A DNA stretch of 8,973 nucleotides from an uncultured Bacteroidota bacterium (GCA_903913355.1 CAIWKU010000222.1:1-8973); one strand, 5' to 3'. Numbered from the stretch's first letter, positions 1 through 5,755 are shown. Notes: generated from the letters alone by a model not told the origin. Program-made: numbers and translations.

Positions 1-1595
1 AGCCTTTGCATGCATTTGATTCAGATGCTATCCAGGGAAATTCAGTGATCATTAAAAACCTTTCTGAGGGAACCAAATTTGTGACACTGGATGAAAAAGA
101 AAGGATCTTAACCCGTGAAGACCTGATGATCTGTAATGCCGCCGAACCTATGTGTATTGCCGGTATTTTTGGTGGATTGCATAGTGGCGTAAAACCTACA
201 ACCCGGAATATTTTTCTGGAAAGTGCCTGGTTTCATCCCGTAAGTATCCGCAAGACTTCTGTAAAACATAATCTGAGAACAGATGCTGCTGCCCGCTTTG
301 AAAAAGGCGTGGATATTGCCAATACAGTGAATGTATTGAAAAGGGCTGCTTTGCTTATTAAAGAAATTGCCGGCGGGGAAATTACCGGTGATATCATAGA
401 TGTATACCCAAATCCACAACCCAGGGTAGAAATCACATTAAAAAACCATTACCTGAAAAAATTGAGCGGTAAAAATTATCACTCAGATAAAATCAAACGA
501 ATTTTAACCAGTCTGGGTTTTGAAATAGTGAGAGAGGGATTGGATGAATTACGTGTAGCTGTTCCTTACAGTAAACCTGATATAACCATTCCCGCAGATA
601 TCGTTGAAGAAATCCTTCGCATTGACGGGTTAGACAATATCGAAATCCCTTCTTCTATTACAATTAGTCCTGCCGTTGAACGAATGGGATTGAAAGAAGT
701 ACTGAAAGATAAAATAGCCGGCTTTCTTGTGGGGCAGGGATATTATGAAATATTTACGAATTCGATTACCAATAGCAAATATTTTGATGAAACAACCTTG
801 GGTGTTACCGTTAAAATGATGAATAGCCTGAGTGCTGAACTCGATGTTCTCCGGCCTTCTATGGTGGAAACCGGTCTGGAATCCATTGCTTATAATTTGA
901 ACCGGAAAAATAATCACTTGCGGTTTTTTGAATATGGAAAAACTTACAGAACAGAAGCCATAGGCAATTACCAGGAGCAGGAGCATCTCTGTTTGTATAC
1001 TACCGGTTTGGATCATGAGGAATCCTGGCGTGCGAAAAGTAAACCACAGGATTTTTATGGCCTGAAAGGATTGGCATCGGCTTTATTGGCTATTTGTGGA
1101 TTGAATTCTATTCAGTTCCTAAAAACGGGTGAATCTGGATTATGCTTAGAACTCTATCACGGAAAATTATGTATAGGGTCTCTGATTGAAGTTAACAAGC
1201 ATAAACTACAGTCATTTGATATCAAACAACCGGTTTTTGTACTGGATATCCACCTGGGTACCTTATTGAAAGCAGTTGAAAAAAATAAGATCAGTTATAA
1301 AGAAGTCAATAAATTCCCGATCATGCAAAGGGATCTTGCCATGGTGGTTAACCGGGCAACTACTTATGAATCGATAGAAAATTCCGTAAAAAAAATAAAA
1401 CTGTCCAAACTAAAGGATATGCGTTTATTTGATGTGTTTGAAAGCGATAAACTTGGGACAGATAAGAAATCAATGGCGGTCAGTTTTCTTTTTGCCGATG
1501 AAGAAAAGACCTTGACAGATAAGGAGGTAGATGGTATGGTGGCAAAATTGATCCAGGGTTTCGAGAACGATCTGATGGCAGAGATCAGAAAATAA
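1..1595 (+). CDS. pheT: Phenylalanyl-tRNA synthetase beta subunit, 5'-truncated by the window edge
   Basis: This is the beta subunit of the alpha2-beta2 enzyme that charges tRNA-Phe in the cytoplasm. About 531 C-terminal residues are visible; family members are about 800, so the tRNA-binding N-terminus lies outside. The reading frame is open from base 3 and begins PLHAFD, the conserved B3/B4-domain motif, so the TTG at base 6 is internal and not a start. Counting from that Leu, B3/B4 continues through AGIFGG (52-57) and the conserved ESAWF...IRKTS...LRTDAAARFEKGVD stretch (72-103). A B5 domain follows (about 141-212, ending EEILRIDGLDNIEIP). The catalytic-like core then runs through LRPSMVETGL (282-291) and RFFEYGKTY. 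Last comes the anticodon-binding FDX-ACB domain (about 436-528; FPIMQRDLAMVV, then SFLFADEEKTLTD). The stop is at 1593-1595. No frameshift is seen. Identification is firm. Confidence 0.97.
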   Translation, partial: PLHAFDSDAIQGNSVIIKNLSEGTKFVTLDEKERILTREDLMICNAAEPMCIAGIFGGLHSGVKPTTRNIFLESAWFHPVSIRKTSVKHNLRTDAAARFEKGVDIANTVNVLKRAALLIKEIAGGEITGDIIDVYPNPQPRVEITLKNHYLKKLSGKNYHSDKIKRILTSLGFEIVREGLDELRVAVPYSKPDITIPADIVEEILRIDGLDNIEIPSSITISPAVERMGLKEVLKDKIAGFLVGQGYYEIFTNSITNSKYFDETTLGVTVKMMNSLSAELDVLRPSMVETGLESIAYNLNRKNNHLRFFEYGKTYRTEAIGNYQEQEHLCLYTTGLDHEESWRAKSKPQDFYGLKGLASALLAICGLNSIQFLKTGESGLCLELYHGKLCIGSLIEVNKHKLQSFDIKQPVFVLDIHLGTLLKAVEKNKISYKEVNKFPIMQRDLAMVVNRATTYESIENSVKKIKLSKLKDMRLFDVFESDKLGTDKKSMAVSFLFADEEKTLTDKEVDGMVAKLIQGFENDLMAEIRK

Positions 1596-1647
1596 AAAGC
1601 GTGAATAACAAGTGCAGTAAAAATGTATTATTTTAATCCCTTGCCGT

Positions 1648-1655
1648 TATCTTAG
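1648..1655 (+). promoter_or_regulatory. Possible Bacteroidota -7 element upstream of the coiled-coil/zapA pair
   Basis: TATCTTAG matches the Bacteroidota -7 consensus TAnnTTTG at five of six fixed positions. It lies in the 64-base gap between pheT and the next gene. No TTG at the usual -33 distance is seen. The element ends only four bases before the ATG at 1660, so a transcript from it would be nearly leaderless. The match could be chance. Confidence 0.3.
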
Positions 1656-1659
1656 AGAG

Positions 1660-1947
1660 ATGGTTGAACTTGATTTACAGATAAAAAGTATCCAGGATAA
1701 ACTTCAGTTATTGGTGAAACAACACCAGTTACTGCAAAAAGAGAATGGGAAATTGAAAAAGGAGCTTGAAAAAGCAAGCTTGCTGAATACAGAAAAAGAA
1801 CAGTCTTTACAGACTCTCCAACAACAGTTGGACGTCCTGAAACTGGGTTCGGGCAACCTCGATGAGGCCGAAAAACTGGCGCTTAGTAAAAGAATTGATG
1901 CTTATTTGAAAGAAATTGATAAATGCCTGGCACTACTGAATACCTAA
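1660..1947 (+). CDS. Small coiled-coil protein paired with ZapA (hypothetical)
   Basis: This 95-residue soluble protein has no signal peptide or membrane segment. Residues about 3-62 are a long charged helix rich in Leu, Gln, Lys and Glu with no proline, so a coiled coil is very likely. After a short GSGN break (63-66) comes a second amphipathic helix (67-93) ending KEIDKCLALLN. I recall similar endings in conserved hypothetical proteins of Bacteroidota, but this was not searched. The gene ends three bases before the zapA ATG, so the two are almost certainly co-transcribed and perhaps translationally coupled. Coiled coil, size and position beside zapA invite comparison with ZapB, the coiled-coil ZapA partner of enterobacteria. 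No homology to ZapB can be shown by eye, so no gene name is given. The ATG at 1660 is the only Met codon in the frame. Confidence 0.85.
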   Translation: MVELDLQIKSIQDKLQLLVKQHQLLQKENGKLKKELEKASLLNTEKEQSLQTLQQQLDVLKLGSGNLDEAEKLALSKRIDAYLKEIDKCLALLNT

Positions 1948-1950
1948 ACT

Positions 1951-2250
1951 ATGTCTGAACTGATTCCTGTAAATATTCTGATTGCCGACCGGACCTACCG
2001 ACTGAAAATTGAGTCGGGAGACGAAGAAATGGTGCGGAAAACTGCCGGACTGATCAATGAAAAGATAAGCGATTTCAAGACCCAGTTTGCCGGGAAAGAT
2101 ATGCAGGACTATGTTTCCATGGTATTATTATGGTTTGCTACCGAGCAAAACAGACCCGGCGCAGATCCCGTGAAATGGGAAGAGACAGTTTCCAGACTTG
2201 CAGCCCTGGAAAAACTGGTCGATAAAGCCCTTTCTTCAGAAGAAATCTAA
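1951..2250 (+). CDS. zapA: Cell division protein ZapA
   Basis: ZapA binds FtsZ in the cytoplasm and bundles or stabilises its protofilaments at the division ring. The 99-residue length is typical. The N-terminal half has the family pattern: a beta-rich head (about 5-20; PVNILIADRTYRLKI), then ESGDEEMVRKTAGLINEKI (21-39), where ZapA proteins carry a conserved hydrophobic/charged helix start. The following helix (about 48-66, MQDYVSMVLLWFATEQ) matches the position of the helix that forms the dimer interface. The C-terminal helix (73-94) would extend the coiled coil. Translation starts three bases after the upstream coiled-coil gene. The order pheT - small coiled-coil gene - zapA - rny is one I recall from other Bacteroidota. 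The start is well supported because no earlier in-frame start fits. Confidence 0.9.
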   Translation: MSELIPVNILIADRTYRLKIESGDEEMVRKTAGLINEKISDFKTQFAGKDMQDYVSMVLLWFATEQNRPGADPVKWEETVSRLAALEKLVDKALSSEEI

Positions 2251-2264
2251 AAAACAATTCGTCT

Positions 2265-2311
2265 GGATGAGCCAAACGGGGTAAAACTAGCGTTTAGCTA
2301 CCCCTTCATCT
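2265..2311 (+). other. Two-part RNA hairpin in the zapA-rny spacer
   Basis: An outer stem GATGA (2266-2270) pairs with TCATC (2306-2310), extendable by one G-U pair. Inside it GGGGTA (2278-2283) pairs with TACCCC (2299-2304), and AAAC (2284-2287) can pair with GTTT (2292-2295) around the loop TAGC, leaving AGC bulged. The structure starts 15 bases after the zapA stop. It is not followed by a T-run, so it is not a standard intrinsic terminator. It could protect the zapA mRNA 3' end, be a processing site, or belong to a small RNA. Pairing was done by eye with no energy calculation. Confidence 0.5.
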
Positions 2312-2380
2312 ATTCAACCAATCAACTTATTAAGTATCTTCGTCACCTGACCTGTCATTTACTTATTACAGAAAATGAGA

Positions 2381-2407
2381 TGTGAACAACCTTATATGAT
2401 TGTGAAC
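2381..2407 (+). repeat. Direct repeat TGTGAAC x2, 20-base period, upstream of rny
   Basis: TGTGAAC occurs at 2381-2387 and again at 2401-2407, exactly 20 bases apart start to start, about two helical turns. The second copy ends 22 bases before the rny ATG. Same-face spacing suits a dimeric or tandem DNA-binding protein, or the copies may be coincidental. A third copy lies at 7285-7291 in another intergenic region. No regulator can be named from the sequence. Confidence 0.4.
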
Positions 2408-2429
2408 TATTCAAAAAATTGCCAAAATC

Positions 2430-3995
2430 ATGGATCAAACAGTACTGTTTATTATAATTGGTGTCACCGCATTAATTGTGGGGCTTATAGCGGGTAGACT
2501 ATTCTTCGCTAAAAACACAAAAAAGCAGATTGAAGAAGCGGAGCATTTAGCTCAAAACATTCTGAAAGAGGCCGAATTAAGGGCCGAAACCATTAAAAAA
2601 GAGAAGCAACTTGAGGCAAAAGAGCGTTTTGTACAGTTAAAGGCTGAACATGAGCGTGAAGTGCTGGAAAGAAACCGCAAAGTGGGGGAAGGGGAGAATC
2701 GTATCAAACAGAAAGAGATTACGATTAACCAGAAGGAAGCTTCTCTGGATAAACAGATCAAGGATAATGAGGTAATTAAGGATAACCTGAATCGCCAGAT
2801 TGAAGTGGTTAACCAAAAAAGAACTGAACTGGAAAAACACCAGGAAGAACATATCCGAAGGTTAGAAAAAATTGCCGGACTGAGTGCCGAGGAAGCCAAA
2901 TCTCAACTGGTAGAAAGCCTGAAACAGGAAGCCCATACACAGGCCCTGGGTCTTCAGCAGGAAATCATCGAGGAAGCCAAATTAAAGGCTAATAAAGAAG
3001 CTCGTAAGATTGTGATCCAGTCTATTCAACGAACAGCAGCCGAAGTAACCATTGAAAATACAGTTACGGTATTTAACCTGGAAACGGATGAGATCAAGGG
3101 ACAAATCATTGGTAGGGAAGGGCGAAATATCCGTGCCATTGAAGCAGCAACAGGTGTTGACCTGATTGTGGATGATACACCCGAAGCCATTATTCTTTCC
3201 TCTTTTGATCCATTGAGAAGGGAGATTGCCAGGTTAAGTCTGCAAAGACTGGTTTCTGACGGAAGAATTCACCCGGCACGTATTGAAGAAGTGGTAGAAA
3301 AAACACGCAGACAGTTAGAAGAGCAGATTATTGAAATAGGAGAGCGTACCGTAATAGAAATGGGAATCCATGGATTACATAAAGAATTGGTGCGGATTGT
3401 TGGAAAAATGCGTTTCCGTTCATCCTATGGGCAGAACCTTTTGATGCATAGTCGCGAAACGGCCAATTTGTGTGGAATTATGGCGGCTGAGTTGGGGATG
3501 AATCCCAAACTGGCTAAACGAGCCGGGTTATTGCATGACATTGGTAAAGTACCGGATGAAGAAACTGAACTTACCCACGCTTTATTGGGAGCCAAATTGG
3601 CTGAGAAATATGGTGAGAACCCGGCGGTAGTAAATGCTATCGGTGCTCACCACGACGAAATGGAAATGCAGTATGTGATTTCCCCGATCATACAGGCTTG
3701 TGATGCCATCAGCGGGGCAAGACCCGGCGCCCGTCGCGAGATCATGCAGCAGTACTTACAGCGGATCAAAGACCTTGAAAATCTGGCTATGGCCTACCAG
3801 GGCGTTGAGAAAGCGTATGCTATCCAGGCCGGAAGGGAATTGAGGGTAATTGTGGAAGCCGATAAGGTAACAGATGTTGACAGCGATAAGCTCAGTTTTG
3901 AAATAGCCCAGAAAATACAGACCGAAATGACCTATCCCGGACAGATAAAAGTTACCGTGATCAGGGAGAAAAGAGCTGTAAATGTGGCCAGATAG
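2430..3995 (+). CDS. rny: Ribonuclease Y
   Basis: RNase Y is a membrane-anchored endoribonuclease that starts mRNA decay in bacteria using it in place of, or beside, RNase E. The 521 residues match the usual length. Order: N-terminal membrane anchor (about 5-26), long charged coiled coil (about 30-200), KH RNA-binding domain (about 210-275) with the GxxG loop as GREG (228-231) followed by RNIRAIEAATGVDLIVDD, then an HD phosphohydrolase domain. Its metal-binding residues are visible: H340 (LLMHSRE), H369-D370 (LLHDIGK), H407-H408-D409 (AHHDE) and D425 (ACDAISGARPGARRE). The C-terminal domain ends VTVIREKRAVNVAR. No residue known to be essential is missing. The ATG at 2430 follows an AT-rich leader without Shine-Dalgarno, usual for this phylum. 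A 179-base spacer separates it from zapA, so it may have its own promoter. Confidence 0.97.
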   Translation: MDQTVLFIIIGVTALIVGLIAGRLFFAKNTKKQIEEAEHLAQNILKEAELRAETIKKEKQLEAKERFVQLKAEHEREVLERNRKVGEGENRIKQKEITINQKEASLDKQIKDNEVIKDNLNRQIEVVNQKRTELEKHQEEHIRRLEKIAGLSAEEAKSQLVESLKQEAHTQALGLQQEIIEEAKLKANKEARKIVIQSIQRTAAEVTIENTVTVFNLETDEIKGQIIGREGRNIRAIEAATGVDLIVDDTPEAIILSSFDPLRREIARLSLQRLVSDGRIHPARIEEVVEKTRRQLEEQIIEIGERTVIEMGIHGLHKELVRIVGKMRFRSSYGQNLLMHSRETANLCGIMAAELGMNPKLAKRAGLLHDIGKVPDEETELTHALLGAKLAEKYGENPAVVNAIGAHHDEMEMQYVISPIIQACDAISGARPGARREIMQQYLQRIKDLENLAMAYQGVEKAYAIQAGRELRVIVEADKVTDVDSDKLSFEIAQKIQTEMTYPGQIKVTVIREKRAVNVAR

Positions 3996-4004
3996 CCTTA
4001 AGGC
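3995..4004. repeat. Perfect 10-base palindrome overlapping the rny stop codon
   Basis: GCCTTAAGGC begins on the last base of the rny TAG stop codon. It is a perfect inverted repeat with no loop, so it would form a poor RNA hairpin but a good symmetric DNA site. Its role is unknown and it may be chance. Confidence 0.3.
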
Positions 4005-4017
4005 ATTAAAATTTAGA

Positions 4018-4052
4018 GCCAAAAGCCAATGACCAATGGCCAAAAGCGCCAT
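4018..4052 (+). repeat. Imperfect heptanucleotide tandem repeat, five units
   Basis: Five consecutive seven-base units read GCCAAAA, GCCAATG, ACCAATG, GCCAAAA, GCGCCAT. The CCAA core recurs in register in the first four; the fifth is degenerate. It fills the gap after rny, just upstream of the rplS promoter. Its 3' end also makes a small hairpin: CGCCA (4047-4051), loop TAAA, TGGCG (4056-4060). Heptameric repeats of this look recur between genes in some Bacteroidota, as far as I recall; a genome-wide count would decide. Confidence 0.6.
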
Positions 4053-4068
4053 AAATGGCGAATTTAAT

Positions 4069-4099
4069 TTGTTTTTTTAACCGGCACCAGCTACCTTTG
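4069..4099 (+). promoter_or_regulatory. Bacteroidota-type promoter of rplS
   Basis: TTG at 4069-4071 (in ATTTG) and TACCTTTG at 4092-4099 are separated by 20 bases. This is a full match to the TTG-N(19-21)-TAnnTTTG promoter of the Bacteroidota primary sigma factor. Transcription should start a few bases downstream, giving an AT-rich leader of about 15-20 bases before the rplS ATG at 4122. A run of seven T lies in the spacer. This makes rplS the head of its own transcript. Confidence 0.8.
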
Positions 4100-4121
4100 C
4101 CGTCCGCAAAAATTAAAAGTT

Positions 4122-4472
4122 ATGAACGCAGCAGTTCAGTTTGTACACGATCAATTGACAGTTAAGAAGGACCATCCAAAGTTCAAAGCCGGTGATAATA
4201 TTACCGTTAACTATAAAATTGTAGAAGGTGGTAAAGAGCGTATCCAGAGCTTTCGTGGCGATGTGATTAAATTACAGGGTAATGGAGCAACTGCTTCTTT
4301 TACCGTGCGTAAAATATCTGACGGCGTTGGCGTTGAACGTTTGTTCCCGATCCTTTCTCCAAATATTGACTCTATTCTTTTGAATAAGACCGGTAAAGTG
4401 CGTCGTGCTAAATTATACTACCTCCGTGAGCGTAGTGGTAAGAGTGCACGTATCAAAGAAAAAAGATTCTAG
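4122..4472 (+). CDS. rplS: 50S ribosomal protein L19
   Basis: L19 is a large-subunit protein near the interface with the 30S subunit. The 116 residues match the family length. Recognisable L19 stretches are HPKFKAGDNITVNYKIVEGGKERIQ (about 18-42), the core FRGDVIKLQG (44-53), the segment FTVRKISDGVGVERLFPILSPNI (about 60-82), and the basic tail GKVRRAKLYYLRERSGKSARIKEKRF (about 91-116). In many bacteria rplS follows rpsP, rimM and trmD; here it stands alone between rny and tatA with its own strong promoter. The ATG at 4122 begins MNAAVQFVHDQL, the expected N-terminal helix, with an A-rich leader and no Shine-Dalgarno. Identification is firm. Confidence 0.98.
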   Translation: MNAAVQFVHDQLTVKKDHPKFKAGDNITVNYKIVEGGKERIQSFRGDVIKLQGNGATASFTVRKISDGVGVERLFPILSPNIDSILLNKTGKVRRAKLYYLRERSGKSARIKEKRF

Positions 4473-4509
4473 CAAGTACTTTTACTTACTACCATATAGG
4501 CTGAATTTT

Positions 4510-4526
4510 AACCTTCTGGTTTTTTT
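4510..4526 (+). terminator. Weak possible intrinsic terminator after rplS
   Basis: AACC (4510-4513), loop TTCT, GGTT (4518-4521), then a T-run continuing to 4526. The four-pair stem is short, but the T-run follows immediately. A second weak hairpin (AAGTA/TACTT, 4474-4487) lies just after the stop. Either could reduce read-through into tatA. Judged by eye only. Confidence 0.3.
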
Positions 4527-4554
4527 AAGTTCTGCAGGATTCGTTTTTTTGAAT

Positions 4555-4562
4555 TACCTTTA
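4555..4562 (+). promoter_or_regulatory. Possible -7 element of the tatA promoter
   Basis: TACCTTTA matches TAnnTTTG except in the last base. It lies 19 bases before the tatA ATG, much like the element before rplS. At a 20-base spacing upstream is TCTG (4531-4534), only a partial match to the -33 TTG. The promoter is plausible but weaker than the rplS one. Confidence 0.5.
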
Positions 4563-4581
4563 GTATCTAAAAAATTTATAT

Positions 4582-4809
4582 ATGGGAGACTTATTTGCAC
4601 CTCAGCATTTAATACTGATTTTGTTAATCGTTTTATTAATGTTCGGAGGTAAAAAGATACCTGAATTGATGCGTGGATTGGGTAAAGGAATCAGAGAGTT
4701 TAAAGATGCGAAAGATAATGTCAAGAGAGAAATTGAAGGACATATCAATGATGAGCCGGGTTCTAATACAACAAAAACCAACTCAACAAATTCTACTACC
4801 AATCCGTAA
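4582..4809 (+). CDS. tatA: Sec-independent translocase protein TatA
   Basis: TatA subunits gather at a substrate-loaded TatC to let folded proteins with twin-arginine signals cross the inner membrane. The 75 residues show the standard plan: a very short N-terminus, one membrane helix (about 8-21, LILILLIVLLMF), the hinge FGGKKIPEL (21-29), an amphipathic helix (about 26-52, RGLGKGIREFKDAKDNVK) and a disordered Asn/Ser/Thr-rich tail (about 60-75). The FG pair at 21-22 is the family hallmark. TatB proteins have a longer, different amphipathic region, so TatA is the better call. No tatB lies nearby, consistent with TatA-TatC systems in which TatA also serves as TatB. tatC follows after 94 bases, with a terminator between. 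Confidence 0.95.
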   Translation: MGDLFAPQHLILILLIVLLMFGGKKIPELMRGLGKGIREFKDAKDNVKREIEGHINDEPGSNTTKTNSTNSTTNP

Positions 4810-4829
4810 GAAATTGATCGAATTGTATA

Positions 4830-4865
4830 AAACCTCGCAATAATATTCTGCGGGGTTTTCTTTTA
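4830..4865 (+). terminator. Intrinsic terminator between tatA and tatC
   Basis: AAACCTCGCA (4830-4839) pairs with TGCGGGGTTT (4849-4858) through ten pairs, one of them G-U, around a nine-base AT-rich loop. The stem runs straight into TTTTCTTTT. A/T symmetry at the stem base is typical of rho-independent terminators. It starts 20 bases after the tatA stop. This is the clearest terminator in the window and implies that tatC is at least partly transcribed separately. Confidence 0.8.
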
Positions 4866-4903
4866 TTTGCAACGATTATTTATACCCCTTTCTTTATTTT
4901 TTA

Positions 4904-5755
4904 ATGAGCATTTTTACCAAAAAATCAAGTTCTGAACCTAAGGCGGAAATGTCTTTTATTGAGCATATTGATGAGCTCAGAAAGCATTTATTCCGATCCG
5001 TTGTAGCCATTGTTCTGGGTGCCATCGTAATGGCTGTATATAATAATTTTATTGTGAAAAAAATCCTGATGGGCCCCACCCATTCGGAGTTTCCTACTTA
5101 TGTATACCTGTGCAAACTCGGACAGTACCTGGGTTTGGGTAACAAACTTTGTTTGAGTGAGATCAATGTGAAAATGCAGAGTAATGCGGTGGCAGGGCAG
5201 TTTAGTGTTTACCTGAATATCATATTAATCGGAGGATTTATTATTGCGTTCCCTTATGTATTCTGGCAATTTTGGAAATTCGTAAAACCTGCACTGAAAA
5301 CAAATGAATTAAGAGGTACACGGGGTGTTATTTTTTGGGTATCTACACTTTTCTTTATTGGTGTTTTGTTCGGGTATTTTATAGTTGCTCCCTATACAAT
5401 TAATTTTTTCGCCAATTTTTCATTGGATGATAATATCCAGAACTTCTGGACGATCGCGAGTTATTTTAATACCATGGTTCCGCTGATACTTGGATCGGGT
5501 ATTGCTTTTCAACTTCCATTGGTTTTGTATTTTCTCGCAAAAGTGGATGTGGTTAGTGCCGCTTTTTTAAAAAAATACAGGAAACATGCTGTACTCATCA
5601 TTGTTATCGCTACTTCCATTATAACCCCTCCTGATATGCTGAGCACGGTTATCTGTAGCATACCGCTGGTACTACTGTATGAGATCAGTATTTTCCTTTG
5701 CAGAAAAGTGGAAAAGAAAAAACAAAAGGATGCTACTACCCCTGATTGGGAATAG
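4904..5755 (+). CDS. tatC: Sec-independent translocase protein TatC
   Basis: TatC is the multi-spanning receptor that recognises twin-arginine signal peptides. The 283 residues include the expected six membrane helices (about 30-50, 101-122, 140-163, 188-211, 227-243 and 246-266). Receptor residues known from E. coli are kept: E24 in the cytoplasmic motif EHIDELRK (20-27), and F126 and E135 in WKFVKPALKTNE, equivalent to F94 and E103. The ITPPD motif (240-244) is also present. Two oddities are visible. The first periplasmic loop (about 57-98) is longer than in E. coli and holds two cysteines, C70 and C83. The conserved membrane Glu of helix 4 (E. coli E170, in FEVP) is Gln203 here (FQLP). The ATG at 4904 follows a T-rich leader. 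No convincing promoter is seen after the terminator upstream. Confidence 0.96.
   Translation: MSIFTKKSSSEPKAEMSFIEHIDELRKHLFRSVVAIVLGAIVMAVYNNFIVKKILMGPTHSEFPTYVYLCKLGQYLGLGNKLCLSEINVKMQSNAVAGQFSVYLNIILIGGFIIAFPYVFWQFWKFVKPALKTNELRGTRGVIFWVSTLFFIGVLFGYFIVAPYTINFFANFSLDDNIQNFWTIASYFNTMVPLILGSGIAFQLPLVLYFLAKVDVVSAAFLKKYRKHAVLIIVIATSIITPPDMLSTVICSIPLVLLYEISIFLCRKVEKKKQKDATTPDWE

Noticed and set aside
6..8. TTG as the start of pheT
   Set aside because: The frame is open to base 3 and the visible start is the internal PLHAFD motif of the B3/B4 domain.
1387..1395. A-run in pheT, and T6A7 in tatC (5563-5575), as programmed frameshift sites
   Set aside because: Both genes stay in frame with full-length conserved domains on both sides, and no alternative frame continues usefully.
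1521..1538. Perfect Shine-Dalgarno AAGGAGGT near the end of pheT, followed by ATG codons
   Set aside because: The bases encode conserved FDX-ACB residues of PheT. The nearer ATG gives a very short frame and the other is in the pheT frame itself, so no separate gene is implied.
2251..2429. Annotating the zapA-rny spacer as 6S RNA (ssrS)
   Set aside because: Location and length fit, but the strong hairpin sits at the 5' end and I could not build a long closing stem with a central bubble. Kept only as a hypothesis in the findings.
4047..4078. Intrinsic terminator of rny (CGCCA/TGGCG stem plus the run of seven T at 4072-4078)
   Set aside because: Eleven bases separate the stem from the T-run, too far for a normal intrinsic terminator, and the T-run falls inside the rplS promoter spacer.
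4866..4892. Promoter for tatC (TTTG 4866-4869 with TACCCCTT near 4883)
   Set aside because: The downstream element does not match TAnnTTTG and the spacing is too short, so it is not listed as a feature.
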